Assembly: GCA_016213945.1 (NCBI GenBank)
Contig: JACQZF010000045.1
Location: 1-64,000 of the forward strand
DNA: 64,000 nt
Direction of reading: 5' to 3'
Source: Nitrospirota bacterium
Lineage (GTDB): Bacteria > Nitrospirota > Thermodesulfovibrionia > UBA6902
Shown here: piece after piece, positions 1 to 6,843 of the stretch
Numbering within the stretch: position 1 is the first letter of the stretch
How the letters are laid out: each line of letters begins with the position of its first letter
Translations under genes and position numbers: made by a program
The notes under the pieces: generated by a model
What the model was told of the DNA's origin: nothing
The model's input: the letters and a program-made list of their open reading frames with translations, nothing else
Database searches by the model: none

Positions 1-16
1 CGATTTATTTTTTCCC

Positions 17-46
17 TTGACGAACGACAAAATATAATGTTATGCT
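17..46 (+). promoter_or_regulatory. Sigma70-type promoter for cold-shock gene
   Basis: A -35 box TTGACG at 17-22 and a -10 box TATGCT at 41-46 are separated by 18 bases. A TATAAT at 33-38 is too close to this -35 to pair with it. Transcription would begin near 53, giving a leader of about 110 bases before the csp start codon. That leader contains the terminator at 83-116. Confidence 0.5.
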
Positions 47-82
47 CAAAACAGAATTTTAGAAGTTTTTGCAGTTGATGAG

Positions 83-116
83 GCCACAAAGACTTTTGAC
101 TTTGTGGCTTTTTTAT
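83..116 (+). terminator. Intrinsic terminator in csp leader (possible attenuator)
   Basis: A perfect 9-bp stem (GCCACAAAG at 83-91 with CTTTGTGGC at 100-108) around an 8-base loop is followed by six T residues. It lies between the predicted promoter and the csp start. It could simply end an upstream gene, but its place downstream of a good promoter fits a leader attenuator. Cold-shock proteins of E. coli are known antiterminators, so autoregulation is a reasonable inference. Confidence 0.65.
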
Positions 117-163
117 TTGTGAGACCTCTGGGATTTCATCTTACAGAAAAGGAGGTAAAAGAA

Positions 164-364
164 ATGGCTAATGGAATAGTAAAGTGGTTCAATGATTCTA
201 AAGGCTTCGGCTTTATAAAAAGCGAAGACGGCAGCGATGTATTTGTACACCACACTTCGATCACTGGCAGTGGATTTAAGTCCCTTGCCGAGGGTGATTC
301 AGTCAGTTTTGATACTGAAAAAGGACCGAAAGGCCCCAAAGCAATCAACGTATCGAAGTTGTAA
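164..364 (+). CDS. CspA-family cold-shock protein
   Basis: Encodes a 66-residue single cold-shock domain that binds single-stranded RNA or DNA. The N-terminus [18 protein letters not shown] carries RNP1 (KGFGFI) and is followed by RNP2 (VFVHH), with the usual [21 protein letters not shown] second half. Start chosen at 164 because GGAGG at 151-155 lies at ideal distance; an in-frame extension to 104 would run into the upstream hairpin. Strong terminators sit on both sides of the gene. Which csp paralogue this is cannot be told. Confidence 0.95.
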   Translation: MANGIVKWFNDSKGFGFIKSEDGSDVFVHHTSITGSGFKSLAEGDSVSFDTEKGPKGPKAINVSKL

Positions 365-374
365 TTGGCAACCC

Positions 375-412
375 AAATCCCCCTTGCTCAGGAAGCAGGG
401 GGGATTTTTTTA
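375..412 (+). terminator. Intrinsic terminator after csp
   Basis: The arm ATCCCCCTTGC (377-387) pairs with GCAGGGGGGAT (395-405), with one G-T wobble, followed by a T run. It ends only about 16 bases before the next start codon at 428 and abuts that gene's Shine-Dalgarno. There is no room for a promoter in between, so the next gene seems to depend on readthrough. Confidence 0.8.
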
Positions 413-427
413 TTTTCAGGGAGGGAA

Positions 428-802
428 ATGATGAAAAGAAATGATTATGCCTTAAAGATGGAATTAAAAAAACAGAACAATCTCGCCGCAGGCCTGGTTT
501 CGGACCGGTTCCCCGCAGTTTCGGACATTGTTATTAATATGACTTATTATCAAAAAGGAGAAAGGCCCGTTCTTATGGTGCGCACTGTAAATATCTTCCC
601 TTCTTCTTATGCCCTTTTTAAAATGGATTGTATGATAAGAGGCTGCGATGGAGGCGGATTCGATCTGTCTTCTGTTGTCTCTGATATGGTTAAAACTCAT
701 AAAAAGGTAAAAAAGGGTGATCTCGAATGCTGCGGCAATATTAATAATCTTGCGTCTGCCCATGCGAGTATTAAGTATGAAGCCGTAATAACGTATAAAT
801 GA
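428..802 (+). CDS. Conserved-looking hypothetical protein downstream of csp
   Basis: A 124-residue soluble protein with no domain I recognise. Start at 428 (ATG ATG) is supported by GGGAGGG at 419-425. The protein is mostly beta-like in the middle (IVINMTYYQKG, PVLMVRTVNIFP). It has two cysteine patches (CMIRGCDGG near residue 76 and ECCG near 104) and ends in HASIKYEAVITYK. The cysteines could bind metal but this is a guess. It lies just past the csp terminator and so may be co-expressed by readthrough. Confidence 0.75.
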   Translation: MMKRNDYALKMELKKQNNLAAGLVSDRFPAVSDIVINMTYYQKGERPVLMVRTVNIFPSSYALFKMDCMIRGCDGGGFDLSSVVSDMVKTHKKVKKGDLECCGNINNLASAHASIKYEAVITYK

Positions 803-850
803 GCGAAGTTCCTGCCGCACTCTCTGATTCCTGCTTATCCATTTTTTATT

Positions 851-889
851 ACTTACGGCTTTCCCGCTTGCAGGTTTTCTCGCTTACTG
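851..889 (+). repeat. Short dispersed intergenic repeat, copy 1
   Basis: Contains CTTACGGCTTTCCCGCTTG followed by a degenerate second unit. Related sequences with the core GCTTTCCC(A/G)CTTA(C/T)GCT occur at about 1526, 5391 and 6740, always just past a gene end. Confidence 0.4.
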
Positions 890-912
890 TTTCCCGTGCT
901 TTTTTGTAACTG

Positions 913-940
913 TTGACACTACGGGAGCATTTTGATAAAA
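913..940 (+). promoter_or_regulatory. Possible promoter for small PLDc_N protein
   Basis: A perfect -35 TTGACA at 913-918 is followed after about 16 bases by an imperfect -10 (ATAAAA at 935-940). It sits about 35 bases before the next start codon. Confidence 0.35.
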
Positions 941-974
941 CAAACTATAGCTACCGGCACCTCAGGGGGGTGAT

Positions 975-1163
975 ATGATGGGAATGAAATTAGGTTTTTT
1001 CGGCCTGCTTATTTTGATAGCCGATGTATGGTCCCTCGTCAATGTTTTTCAAAGTCCAGCGTCGACTGCTTCAAAGGTTTTCTGGATTGTCCTTATTCTG
1101 GTCCTTCCTATCGCGGGCCTTATTATCTGGCTTTTTGCCGGCCCGAGGGGAAAAAGCTGGTGA
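975..1163 (+). CDS. Small membrane protein, PLDc_N-like
   Basis: A 62-residue protein with two hydrophobic helices: residues about 6-25 (GFFGLLILIADVWSLVNVF) and 34-55 (VFWIVLILVLPIAGLIIWLF), ending AGPRGKSW. The pattern W-x(n)-K-x-FW-x(3)-LxLPIxGLIxW-x(3)-GPR matches the PLDc_N / phospholipase D N-terminal-like small membrane family (PF13396). Such short proteins are common and their function is unknown. GGGGGG at 965-970 supports the start at 975 (or the ATG directly after it). Confidence 0.8.
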   Translation: MMGMKLGFFGLLILIADVWSLVNVFQSPASTASKVFWIVLILVLPIAGLIIWLFAGPRGKSW

Positions 1164-1170
1164 AGTTCCG

Positions 1171-1464
1171 TTATCTCAATCTGGTTCCGCAATGTCTGCA
1201 TACGCGTTTATGAATATCTTTGCCAAGATATTTTTTACATGAGGGGCATCTCCAGTTAAGCGCTGTAAAACCAATGAAAGCAGTTATTACCACAAGCTGA
1301 GCTGCGACAAGAGTATTTTTTGGATATTCTCCAAAGAGGTCATGGCGCTTATAGACAACGGCCAGCAATAAAACAAGAAAAAGTGCTACCGCTATAGCCA
1401 AAATCTGACGTCCCTGGCGCAACCAGAACTCACGCGTAATCTGTTTATCATCTCTTTTTTGCAT
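1171..1464 (-). CDS. Two-TM protein with C-terminal zinc ribbon
   Basis: About 97 residues from an ATG at 1464; a TTG start at 1509 would add 15 residues. After a charged N-terminus come two membrane helices (ILAIAVALFLVLLLAVVY and LVAAQLVVITAFIGFTAL). A cytosolic tail then carries CPSCKKYLGK and CRHCGTRLR, a classic four-cysteine zinc ribbon. No specific function recognised. It is tail to tail with the PLDc_N gene, 7 bases apart, and may end the minus-strand transcription unit that starts at the helicase. Confidence 0.75.
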   Translation of the reverse strand: MQKRDDKQITREFWLRQGRQILAIAVALFLVLLLAVVYKRHDLFGEYPKNTLVAAQLVVITAFIGFTALNWRCPSCKKYLGKDIHKRVCRHCGTRLR

Positions 1465-1525
1465 TGCCTTTTGTTTTGATATTATAACTTTCAGATTGCA
1501 GTTTTTCAAAACCTAAGGGCTATTT

Positions 1526-1552
1526 GACTTACGCTCTTTCCCGCTTCTAACC
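1526..1552 (+). repeat. Short dispersed intergenic repeat, copy 2
   Basis: GACTTACGCTCTTTCCCGC followed by TTCTAACC; same family as the copy at 851. Confidence 0.3.
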
Positions 1553-1629
1553 GGGGGATTATCCGAATGCTGTCATCAGGTTTCCGCTAAATTTAATATT
1601 TAAGACTGACCACATTCTGTTTCCTCAGG

Positions 1630-1731
1630 CTATTTATTTTTCTTCTTTTCCATCTTTGCCAGCTTCTTCTCTTTAGCTGTCTTCAACGGTTTTTTCTTAA
1701 CGTCTTTTTTTACGTTTTGTGACTTTGCCAT
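1630..1731 (-). CDS. 33-residue lysine-rich peptide
   Basis: An open frame below usual length cutoffs: it starts MAKSQNVKKDVKKKPLKTAK and ends KKKNK, and nearly half the residues are lysine. The start has an excellent AGGAG Shine-Dalgarno 8-10 bases upstream (in the AAAGAAAGGAGAAAAC stretch). I recall similar tiny KETKKKPAKT-type peptides in unrelated proteobacteria, so it is probably a real conserved gene. Role unknown; the composition suggests binding to RNA or DNA. It follows slyX and the helicase on the same strand. Confidence 0.65.
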   Translation of the reverse strand: MAKSQNVKKDVKKKPLKTAKEKKLAKMEKKKNK

Positions 1732-1796
1732 TTTTGTTTTCTCCTTTCTTTAAATTTCAGGATTTTATAATACCTAAATTGAGCGGTTTTTTTCAT

Positions 1797-2003
1797 CTAA
1801 TAATGCGGCGGTCTTTCGTCTTTCAAATTTCTTCCGGGGGACATGATGGATGGACCCATGATCTGGTCAATGAGGCGCTTCAGGGTCTCTTTCAGGGCAT
1901 CGATCTGTTTCTGCTGATCGTAGACAGTGTCGCTCAGGTCTTTTATTGTGTTTTCCTGAAAGGCCATCTTTGTTTCAATATCTGTTAACCTGTCTTCATT
2001 CAT
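1797..2003 (-). CDS. slyX: SlyX-family protein
   Basis: A 68-residue coiled-coil protein starting MNEDRLTDIETKMAFQENTI and ending in the family hallmark PPHY. The heptads (LTDIETKMAFQ, IKDLSDTVYDQQKQIDALKETLKRL) match SlyX (PF04102). SlyX has no firmly known activity. The start at 2003 is preferred because GGAG lies 9 bases upstream and the family begins here; an in-frame ATG at 2018 would add five residues. Either start lies just after the helicase stop at 2022, so the genes are co-transcribed. Confidence 0.85.
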   Translation of the reverse strand: MNEDRLTDIETKMAFQENTIKDLSDTVYDQQKQIDALKETLKRLIDQIMGPSIMSPGRNLKDERPPHY

Positions 2004-2021
2004 CCATTCACGCTCCATCTT

Positions 2022-3281
2022 TCATTTCTTCTTCTTTGCTTTTTTCGGGGACCTCTTTTTTCTTTTTCTGTTCGCTTCCCATTTCTCATGTTCATCGATC
2101 ATCTGCTGCAGGCCGAAATCCTCTCCGGATGAGCGGACGATGCTGCGGTAATCTTTTTTGTAGATCTTTATGACCTCAACATCTTTATTGATGAGCTGCT
2201 GGATATCATCAAGGAGTCCTTTCTCATCTGTGCTGCAGAATGAGATCGCTTCACCCAGATTAATGCCGCGGCCCGTCCTTCCGACCCTGTGCACATAAAG
2301 CTCTGGCTTGTCCGGCAGATCATAGTTGATCACGTAATCGATATCCGGCACGTCGATCCCGCGTGCGCTGATGTCCGTGGCTATCATGACGCGGCAGCGG
2401 CCCTCCCTGAACATCTTCATCACCTCAGACCGGTCGTCCTGTGTCTTTCCCCTGTGGATAGCAACAGTATCTATATTCACCCTCTCCATTGCCTTTGCCA
2501 CTCGTTCAGCGCGGACCCCGGTCCGTACAAATACGATGATCTTGCTTTCCGGATTTTCTTTAATAAATCTCTCAAGGAAAAACCGTTTGTCATCCATTTC
2601 CACAAACATGACAAAGTGCGAGACATTCTTTGAGACAGGGTCCTCCGGCGCTATCTGGATGCGTATCGCAGTGCTTTTGACCTGCGAGAAGGCGAGCTTC
2701 TTGATCTCCTTGCTGATCGTGGCTGAGAAGAAGAGCGTCTGGTGTTTATTTATGAGCTTCCTTTTCACATAGATGATGTCATCAATAAACCCGAGGTCAA
2801 GCATATGGTCGGCCTCATCAAGGACAAGTATCCTGACCCGTGAGAGGTCAACATATCCCTGGCTGATAAGATCAAACATCCGCCCCGGGGTCGCAATAAG
2901 CACGTCGATCCCGTCCTGAAGTTTTTTGATCTGCGGGTCCTGCTCAACCCCGCCGTACAAGGCAAAGGTCTTGACCTTCGTGTGCCGCGAAAGCTTTTCA
3001 AAGACCTCACCTATCTGCATTGCCAGTTCACGCGTGGGCACCATGACAATGCACTTGATCCCGTAGGACCGCCTGCTGCTCTTCTCCCTGTGGATCATGT
3101 CAATGATGGGAATAGCAAAGGCGGCAGTCTTCCCGGTCCCGGTCTGCGCAATAGCCAGCACGTCCTCGCCTTTGAGGATTGAGGGGATGGACTTGAACTG
3201 TATGTTCGTGGCCCTCTTGAAACCCATCAGGTCAAGGTTCTTTTTAAGTGTGTCTGATATATGGTACTTCTCAAATTTCAT
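2022..3281 (-). CDS. DEAD-box ATP-dependent RNA helicase (RhlE/CsdA type)
   Basis: A 419-residue helicase starting MKFEKYHISDTLKKN, with GGTGA 6 bases upstream. All core motifs are visible: Q motif near 20-33, Walker A AQTGTGKT 45-52, PTRELA 82-87, TPGR 131-134, DEAD 155-158, SAT 186-188, the ARGIDVPD region, and HRVGRTGRG in the second RecA domain. The tail is short and very basic (RKRKKRSPKKAKKKK), which may add nonspecific RNA binding. Enzymes of this type unwind RNA during ribosome assembly and mRNA decay, often in the cold. The nearby csp gene fits that role. An in-frame upstream start at 3308 lacks support. Confidence 0.93.
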   Translation of the reverse strand: MKFEKYHISDTLKKNLDLMGFKRATNIQFKSIPSILKGEDVLAIAQTGTGKTAAFAIPIIDMIHREKSSRRSYGIKCIVMVPTRELAMQIGEVFEKLSRHTKVKTFALYGGVEQDPQIKKLQDGIDVLIATPGRMFDLISQGYVDLSRVRILVLDEADHMLDLGFIDDIIYVKRKLINKHQTLFFSATISKEIKKLAFSQVKSTAIRIQIAPEDPVSKNVSHFVMFVEMDDKRFFLERFIKENPESKIIVFVRTGVRAERVAKAMERVNIDTVAIHRGKTQDDRSEVMKMFREGRCRVMIATDISARGIDVPDIDYVINYDLPDKPELYVHRVGRTGRGINLGEAISFCSTDEKGLLDDIQQLINKDVEVIKIYKKDYRSIVRSSGEDFGLQQMIDEHEKWEANRKRKKRSPKKAKKKK

Positions 3282-3375
3282 GTATTCACCTTTCGTCCGG
3301 CCTTGCATTCTTCCAATCTGAAATTACTTAATTATACTGGAATCGCGGGACGAGTGCGCAGATGTAATTTTACTC

Positions 3376-3406
3376 TTGAAACTTTTTGAGATAAAACGGG
3401 TATAAT
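3376..3406 (+). promoter_or_regulatory. Probable promoter of SWIB gene
   Basis: A perfect -10 TATAAT at 3401-3406 with a -35-like TTGAAA at 3376-3381. The spacer is 19 bases, slightly long. It lies about 50 bases before the SWIB gene start. Confidence 0.45.
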
Positions 3407-3458
3407 ATCTGGCCTCGAATATAATTCCATATAAACCTAAACATGAAGGAGTAATAAC

Positions 3459-3785
3459 ATGACAGAAGCAAAAGGATTGAATAAACCGGTAAAGCTGAAA
3501 AAGGAACTGGCAGAGTTTCTGGGAGCAACTGAACTTCCCAGGACAGAGATCACCAAAAAACTTTGGGACTATATTAAAGCAAATAAGCTTCAGACAAAGA
3601 CTGAAAATGGGAAGCCTGAAAACGCAGGCAAGTTCATTGTGGCGGATGCTAAACTGCTCCCGATCTTCAGGAACACAAAATCCACAAGCAAATCAGGTAC
3701 GGTCACTGACCTTACAAATATGAGTGAAGGCCAAACGATCAACATGATGCAGATGGCCGCTGTTGTTGCTGCAAACATAGAGTAA
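3459..3785 (+). CDS. SWIB/MDM2 domain protein
   Basis: 108 residues. Residues about 8-82 form a SWIB domain: LKKELAEFLGATELPRTEI, KKLWDYIKANKLQ and GKFIVADAKLLPIF follow the BAF60b/MDM2 pattern exactly. In eukaryotes this fold binds partner proteins in chromatin remodelling; free-standing bacterial versions have no settled function, though links to DNA topology have been proposed. The C-terminal 25 residues are Met-rich (MSEGQTINMMQMAAVVAANIE). AAGGAG lies 8 bases before the start. Confidence 0.9.
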   Translation: MTEAKGLNKPVKLKKELAEFLGATELPRTEITKKLWDYIKANKLQTKTENGKPENAGKFIVADAKLLPIFRNTKSTSKSGTVTDLTNMSEGQTINMMQMAAVVAANIE

Positions 3786-3791
3786 GCTAAG

Positions 3792-3829
3792 GGTGCAGGG
3801 CCTGCATATGAATAATGCAGGCCTGCACC
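3792..3829 (+). repeat. Long stem-loop between SWIB and ychF
   Basis: GGTGCAGGGCCTGCAT (3792-3807) pairs with ATGCAGGCCTGCACC (3815-3829), one bulged G, loop of 7. No T run follows, so it is not a canonical intrinsic terminator; it may block exonucleases or be a repeat. Confidence 0.6.
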
Positions 3830-3891
3830 ACCTCACCTTCTTCCCTCATTCATGCAGCAATAATTAAATAAACTTTTTAAAGGAGATCATC

Positions 3892-4992
3892 ATGGCTTTA
3901 AGTATAGGTATCGTCGGCCTCCCGAATGTGGGGAAATCGACACTGTTTAACGCGCTCACCAAGGCACAGAATGCCGCGGCTGCGAATTACCCGTTTTGCA
4001 CCATAGAACCAAACAAAGCAATCGTTGCCGTCCCGGACAAACGCCTGGACCGGTTATCGGACATTGTAAATCCTCAAAGGATACAAAACGCGATCGTGGA
4101 GTTTACCGACATTGCAGGTCTTGTCAGGGGAGCTTCAAAAGGCGAGGGGCTTGGCAACCAGTTCCTTTCGCACATCAGGGAAACCTCGGCTATCGTGCAT
4201 GTTGTGCGATGCTTTGAAAGCGAATCGATAATACACGTTGACGGCAATGTTGATCCTTTGCGCGATATTGAAGTCATCAACACAGAGCTGGTGCTTGCCG
4301 ATATCCAGACACTCGAAAACAGGATATCACGTCTCGATAAACAGGCAAGGGGAGATATAAAAGTACAGCCGCTGCTCGATATGGCAAGGAAGGCGCTCGA
4401 CCATCTTAACACCGGAAAGCCTGCGAGCAGCTTCAGCGAACGCGAGTCCGATACCTTCATAGAACTGAGTAGAGAAATACGCCTCATCTCTATGAAGCCG
4501 GTGATATACGCGGCCAATGTCGATGAAGAAGGGCTTGCTGAGGACAACGAATATGTTAAGGCTGTTCATAAATTTGCCGCAGAACAGAATGCACATTCAG
4601 TGAAGATCTGCGCAAAGATAGAGGAGGAGATGTCCGGGATGAGCGATGAGGAGCGCAATGAGTTTCTCGATGCGCTCGGCGTATCCGAAGGCGGGCTCGA
4701 CCAGATAATCAACAACGGTTATCACGCACTCGGCCTGATCAGTTATTTTACCGCCGGTGTCAAAGAGGTCCGTGCCTGGACCATCGAGCGCGGATGGAAA
4801 GCCCCTAAGGCCGCCGCAGTAATTCATGATGATTTTGAACGCGGTTTTATCCGGGCAGAGGTCATCGCGTTTGACGATTATATTGCGCATGAAGGAGAAC
4901 CCGGGGCGCGCGCCGCAGGCAAACTTCGTACAGAAGGCAAGGAATATTCCGTCTGCAACGGCGATGTGATGCATTTTCTTTTCAACGTGTAA
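3892..4992 (+). CDS. ychF: Redox-responsive GTPase/ATPase YchF (Ola1 family)
   Basis: A 366-residue Obg-family P-loop protein. It shows G1 GLPNVGKST (9-17), the switch region NYPFCTIEPN, G3 DIAGLVRGASKGEG, and NVDE in place of the GTPase NKxD motif; this replacement is why the family prefers ATP. A helical insert is followed by the C-terminal TGS domain ending YSVCNGDVMHFLFNV. YchF acts on ribosomes and in stress responses. The length is standard. AAAGGAG precedes the start by 7 bases. Confidence 0.97.
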   Translation: MALSIGIVGLPNVGKSTLFNALTKAQNAAAANYPFCTIEPNKAIVAVPDKRLDRLSDIVNPQRIQNAIVEFTDIAGLVRGASKGEGLGNQFLSHIRETSAIVHVVRCFESESIIHVDGNVDPLRDIEVINTELVLADIQTLENRISRLDKQARGDIKVQPLLDMARKALDHLNTGKPASSFSERESDTFIELSREIRLISMKPVIYAANVDEEGLAEDNEYVKAVHKFAAEQNAHSVKICAKIEEEMSGMSDEERNEFLDALGVSEGGLDQIINNGYHALGLISYFTAGVKEVRAWTIERGWKAPKAAAVIHDDFERGFIRAEVIAFDDYIAHEGEPGARAAGKLRTEGKEYSVCNGDVMHFLFNV

Positions 4993-5011
4993 AAGTAAAA
5001 AGAACAATAAA

Positions 5012-5377
5012 ATGAAATCGCACGCGATATCCGATGAGGTAATATTTAATTTTTGCACAAAGGTCCTTCCCGGTTTCCGCAAGATCATGAAGAACCTTGA
5101 AGGACTCGATCACGGTCTTTCTTCCCATGATTTGGCCCTGCACCTTATGGACCTGGGGAGAGAGCAGATGTCCGGGGTTGCCGACCCGGGCGAGAAGGAT
5201 GTTGAGCTGATGACCGGACATATTAAGTCACTTGATTATGATAATGCGGAGAAGGCTTTTTTTACCGCATTTGCCGGCGGCTGCGTGCTGGGGCTGGTAG
5301 CCATAAATGAAGTGGCCCGCGAGGATTTGAGCAGGGCTCTCTGCCTGATAGAGGATTTTACCCGGAAGGAATTTTAA
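5012..5377 (+). CDS. Hypothetical helical protein downstream of ychF
   Basis: A 121-residue protein with no recognised domain, 19 bases after ychF and without a strong ribosome binding site of its own. It is mostly helical. A small hydrophobic stretch, TAFAGGCVLGLVAINEVA near residue 90, could be a buried helix rather than a membrane span. It contains GVADPGEKDVELM. It probably shares the ychF transcript. Confidence 0.6.
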   Translation: MKSHAISDEVIFNFCTKVLPGFRKIMKNLEGLDHGLSSHDLALHLMDLGREQMSGVADPGEKDVELMTGHIKSLDYDNAEKAFFTAFAGGCVLGLVAINEVAREDLSRALCLIEDFTRKEF

Positions 5378-5390
5378 CGGGGATTATAAC

Positions 5391-5422
5391 TTTCACCCTT
5401 GCGGGCTTTTCCACTTACGCTT
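5391..5422 (+). repeat. Short dispersed intergenic repeat, copy 3
   Basis: Starts TTTCACCCTTGCGGGC and ends CTTTTCCACTTACGCTT. Closest to the copy at 6740. Confidence 0.4.
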
Positions 5423-5459
5423 GGAATGTGTCCCTTTTTCTTGATTGCCGACCTTCCGT

Positions 5460-5759
5460 TTATCTCATGAGCTTTTTAACCTGTTTTACATATTCGTCCT
5501 CTGTAATTATTCCATCGCTGTCAGCATCCCAGTATCTGCAATCCTTCTCTATCTTCTTTTTGTCTCTTGATACAGACATGCATTCTTCCATGCTGAGCTT
5601 GCCGTCTTTGTTCTTGTCCGCACCGGCGAGGATTTGCCGATAAGCGTTGCTGATCATTTCTGAAGACGGCCCACTCACCCCTTGGGCAAAGGAATATGTC
5701 AGAAAAAAAGACCCAAAGAGAACTCCCATGAAAATAAACCAAATGCTGTAGACTTTCAT
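5460..5759 (-). CDS. Exported EF-hand calcium-binding protein
   Basis: 99 residues with an N-terminal signal peptide or anchor (MKVYSIWFIFMGVLFGSFFL to about residue 25). Two EF-hand loops follow: DKNKDGKLSMEE (near 50) and DADSDGIITEDE (near 78). Both have acidic residues at positions 1, 3, 5 and 12, so calcium binding is expected. A clear AAGGAG lies just upstream of the start. It stands alone; the partner is unknown. Such calmodulin-like pairs are common in periplasmic proteins of sulfur and metal bacteria. Confidence 0.85.
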   Translation of the reverse strand: MKVYSIWFIFMGVLFGSFFLTYSFAQGVSGPSSEMISNAYRQILAGADKNKDGKLSMEECMSVSRDKKKIEKDCRYWDADSDGIITEDEYVKQVKKLMR

Positions 5760-5989
5760 ATGAACTCCTTCCGGCGCATCGGCCGTTTTCTATTAAATGA
5801 TTGACCCGTAATTTATATTCATCATGATAATTTTATCAGAGAGTTCTTGAAATACAAAATATATGTTTTGCGCCCGCAGTTCATGAACAGGCCCTCTTAT
5901 CCAAGTAATATTTGAGGATGCAATATAATTTTCTTGAATTATGTCGACAACTGAAGTATCCTTAAAACAAAACTTTTATTGGTTTTCAA

Positions 5990-6331
5990 ATGAAAAAGAC
6001 ATTAGAGCCACCTGTAAATAAATCCCTGATCAACACAATCATAAAGCAATTGGTAACTCATCTTGATGTAGTTAAGATTGTCCTGTTCGGCTCTTATGTA
6101 TCAGGTAAACCGACAAAGGACAGCGACCTCGATCTTCTCGTTATACTTAATACAAAAGAAAAAGGACTAAAGCGGTATGCCATGGTAAGCGAACTATTGG
6201 AACCGAGGAAAATACCGATAGACATCATTGTGAAAACACCGGATGAGATCAGGAAAAGGGAAAGAATGTTTGATCCTTTTTTAAGGAGCATTTTCAAAAC
6301 TGGGAAAGTCCTCTATGAAAAAACAACGTGA
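5990..6331 (+). CDS. MNT-type minimal nucleotidyltransferase (antitoxin-like)
   Basis: 113 residues. GSYVSGKPTKDSDLDLLV near residue 36 is the GSx(10)DxD signature of the minimal nucleotidyltransferase fold (PF01909), and PIDIIVKTPDEI supplies the third beta strand. In HEPN/MNT toxin-antitoxin pairs this protein adds AMP to the HEPN toxin. It overlaps the HEPN gene by 17 bases, the usual arrangement. It opens an accessory island that runs to about 9.2 kb. Confidence 0.85.
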   Translation: MKKTLEPPVNKSLINTIIKQLVTHLDVVKIVLFGSYVSGKPTKDSDLDLLVILNTKEKGLKRYAMVSELLEPRKIPIDIIVKTPDEIRKRERMFDPFLRSIFKTGKVLYEKTT

Positions 6332-6707
6332 TGTCCTTGAGTGGATATCCAAGGCTGAGCAGGACCATCAGACAGCCGTAACAATGGCTCGTAAGAGAAT
6401 GAAGCCTGTCCCGGACATTGTCGGTTTTCATAGTCAGCAGTGTGTTGAAAAGTATTTGAAGGCATTTCTTGTTTCAACAAAAGCAGATTTCCCCAAGACC
6501 CATGATCTAATAGAGTTGCTTGAAATTGCCATTACAAAAGATCCCTTGATAGAGATATTCCGGGCAGACCTGCGCATCTTAAACCCGTTTTCCGTGCAAT
6601 TCCGTTATCCCGGAGAAAGCGCCACCCTTGAAGAATCAAAGATAGCCTTGAAGACAATGAAAAAGGTCAGTAAGTTCTTCAGGGCGAAGTTTGGGTTGAC
6701 TGAGTAG
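6315..6707 (+). CDS. HEPN domain protein (toxin-like partner of MNT)
   Basis: 130 residues of the PF05168 HEPN family: an N-terminal helix (EWISKAEQDHQTAVTMA), then GFHSQQCVEKYLKAFLV and FPKTHDLIELLEIA. I cannot find the Rx4-6H RNase motif of classical HEPN toxins, so it may be non-nucleolytic or depend on its partner. It is translationally coupled to the MNT gene by overlap. Substrate unknown. Confidence 0.82.
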   Translation: MKKQRDVLEWISKAEQDHQTAVTMARKRMKPVPDIVGFHSQQCVEKYLKAFLVSTKADFPKTHDLIELLEIAITKDPLIEIFRADLRILNPFSVQFRYPGESATLEESKIALKTMKKVSKFFRAKFGLTE

Positions 6708-6739
6708 TCGTAACGGGTTTCTACAGTAATTTTCTCAAC

Positions 6740-6778
6740 TTCACCCTTCAAGCTTACGAGCTTTCCCACTTATGCTGG
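6740..6778 (+). repeat. Short dispersed intergenic repeat, copy 4
   Basis: TTCACCCTT, a short insert, then GAGCTTTCCCACTTATGCT. Shares its beginning and end with the copy at 5391. Confidence 0.4.
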
Positions 6779-6843
6779 CCGTTTCTTTTAATAATATTCG
6801 GGTCATCTTAACTCGCAAGTCGCTATTGATTGTTTCTTAATTC

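Noticed and set aside
3792-3829. Hairpin after the SWIB gene as an intrinsic terminator
   Set aside because: Strong stem but no T run on either strand.
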